Below, one piece after another: positions 6,469-6,982 of a DNA stretch of 6,982 bases. Every line of letters starts with the position of its first letter. Position 1 is the first letter of the stretch. The notes beneath the pieces are model-generated. The model was not told where the DNA came from and did no database searches. It worked only from the letters and a program-made list of their open reading frames with translations. Made by a program: the position numbers and the translations under genes. Source of the stretch: Pseudomonadota bacterium. GTDB taxonomy: Bacteria; Pseudomonadota; Alphaproteobacteria; Sphingomonadales; SMXR01. Location of the stretch: positions 1-6,982 of the forward strand of contig JADFFP010000063.1 of assembly GCA_022568115.1 (NCBI GenBank), given 5' to 3'.

Positions 6469-6982
6469 TTACCGCTCGAACTTCTTGAACTTGATGCGGT
6501 GGGGCTGATCGGCGCCGATCCCGAGGCGGCGTTTCTTGTCTTCCTCATAAGCCTCGAAATTACCCTCGAACCACTCGACATGACTGTCGCCTTCAAAGGC
6601 CAGGATATGGGTGGCGATGCGGTCGAGGAAAAACCGGTCATGGCTGATAATCACCGCGCACCCGGCGAACTCCAGCAGCGCGTCTTCCAAAGCGCGCAGG
6701 GTCTCGACATCCAGGTCGTTGGTCGGTTCGTCCAGCAGCAGCACATTGCCGCCCTCTTTCAGAACCTTCGCGAGATGCACCCGGTTGCGCTCGCCGCCTG
6801 ATAATTGCCCGACCTTTTTTTGCTGGTCCGGCTCCTTGAAGCCGAAAAACGAGGTGTAGGCGCGCGAGTTGAAGGAGTTTTTGTCGAAATAAAGAATATC
6901 GTCGCCGCCGGAAATTTCCTGCCACACGGTCTTTCCGTCATCGAGCGCGGCGCGCGACTGGTCAACGTAAGCCAGCTTGACG
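6469..6982 (-). CDS. ettA: Energy-dependent translational throttle protein EttA (ABC-F ATPase), C-terminal part; 5' end outside window
   Basis: The reading frame is open to the right edge; 170 codons of an expected ~555 are visible, covering most of the second ATP-binding domain. The translation starts [10 protein letters not shown] and tracks E. coli EttA closely. It contains [10 protein letters not shown], the ABC signature [13 protein letters not shown], Walker B with catalytic Glu ([13 protein letters not shown]), the H-loop ([18 protein letters not shown]) and the EttA-type C-terminus [20 protein letters not shown] followed by [10 protein letters not shown]. EttA binds the ribosomal E site and gates the first elongation step according to the ATP/ADP ratio. 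The second-domain sequence and the short basic C-terminus without an extra domain distinguish it from Uup and YheS. It lies upstream of the M23-like gene in the same direction. No promoter is visible here. Confidence 0.95.
   Translation of the reverse strand, partial: VKLAYVDQSRAALDDGKTVWQEISGGDDILYFDKNSFNSRAYTSFFGFKEPDQQKKVGQLSGGERNRVHLAKVLKEGGNVLLLDEPTNDLDVETLRALEDALLEFAGCAVIISHDRFFLDRIATHILAFEGDSHVEWFEGNFEAYEEDKKRRLGIGADQPHRIKFKKFER

Overview
The window reads as an ordinary chromosomal segment of a proteobacterium, most likely an alphaproteobacterium. The reasons are the gene order (an ArsR/methyltransferase fusion regulator, then metF, then a methionine synthase split over two genes), the split point itself, and alphaproteobacterial phage-tail-like sequence motifs in one gene. 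This assignment is inference from protein resemblance; no rRNA or other marker is present. GC content looks moderate (mid-50s by eye, not computed).

Left part (1-4503, all minus strand, transcribed right to left): a tightly packed methionine/one-carbon operon. The order of transcription is an ArsR-type regulator fused to a class I methyltransferase fold, metF (methylenetetrahydrofolate reductase), metH part 1 (homocysteine-binding, zinc domain) and metH part 2 (pterin- and cobalamin-binding domains, running off the left edge). Each junction is an overlap: ATGA, 14 bp, ATGA. MetF makes 5-methyl-THF, and the two MetH polypeptides together move that methyl group through cobalamin to homocysteine to give methionine. 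The regulator lacks the usual ArsR metal-binding cysteines and resembles SahR-type regulators, which sense S-adenosylhomocysteine.

Middle (4504-4686): a divergent, AT-rich control region. A 24-bp near-perfect palindrome lies exactly over the spacer and -10 element of a good sigma-70-type promoter facing the methionine operon. This suggests autorepression of the whole operon.

Right part: on the plus strand, 4687-5469 encodes an exported protein built of modules that look like phage tail-fibre segments. It converges, with only 15 bp between, on a minus-strand gene for a membrane-anchored M23-type peptidase-like protein (5485-6420). Upstream of that, at the right edge, is the C-terminal third of the translation factor EttA (ABC-F ATPase). 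I saw no RNA genes, IS elements, CRISPR arrays or clear intrinsic terminators. The most interesting points are the operator/promoter architecture, the split metH, and the signal-peptide-bearing tail-fibre-like protein.
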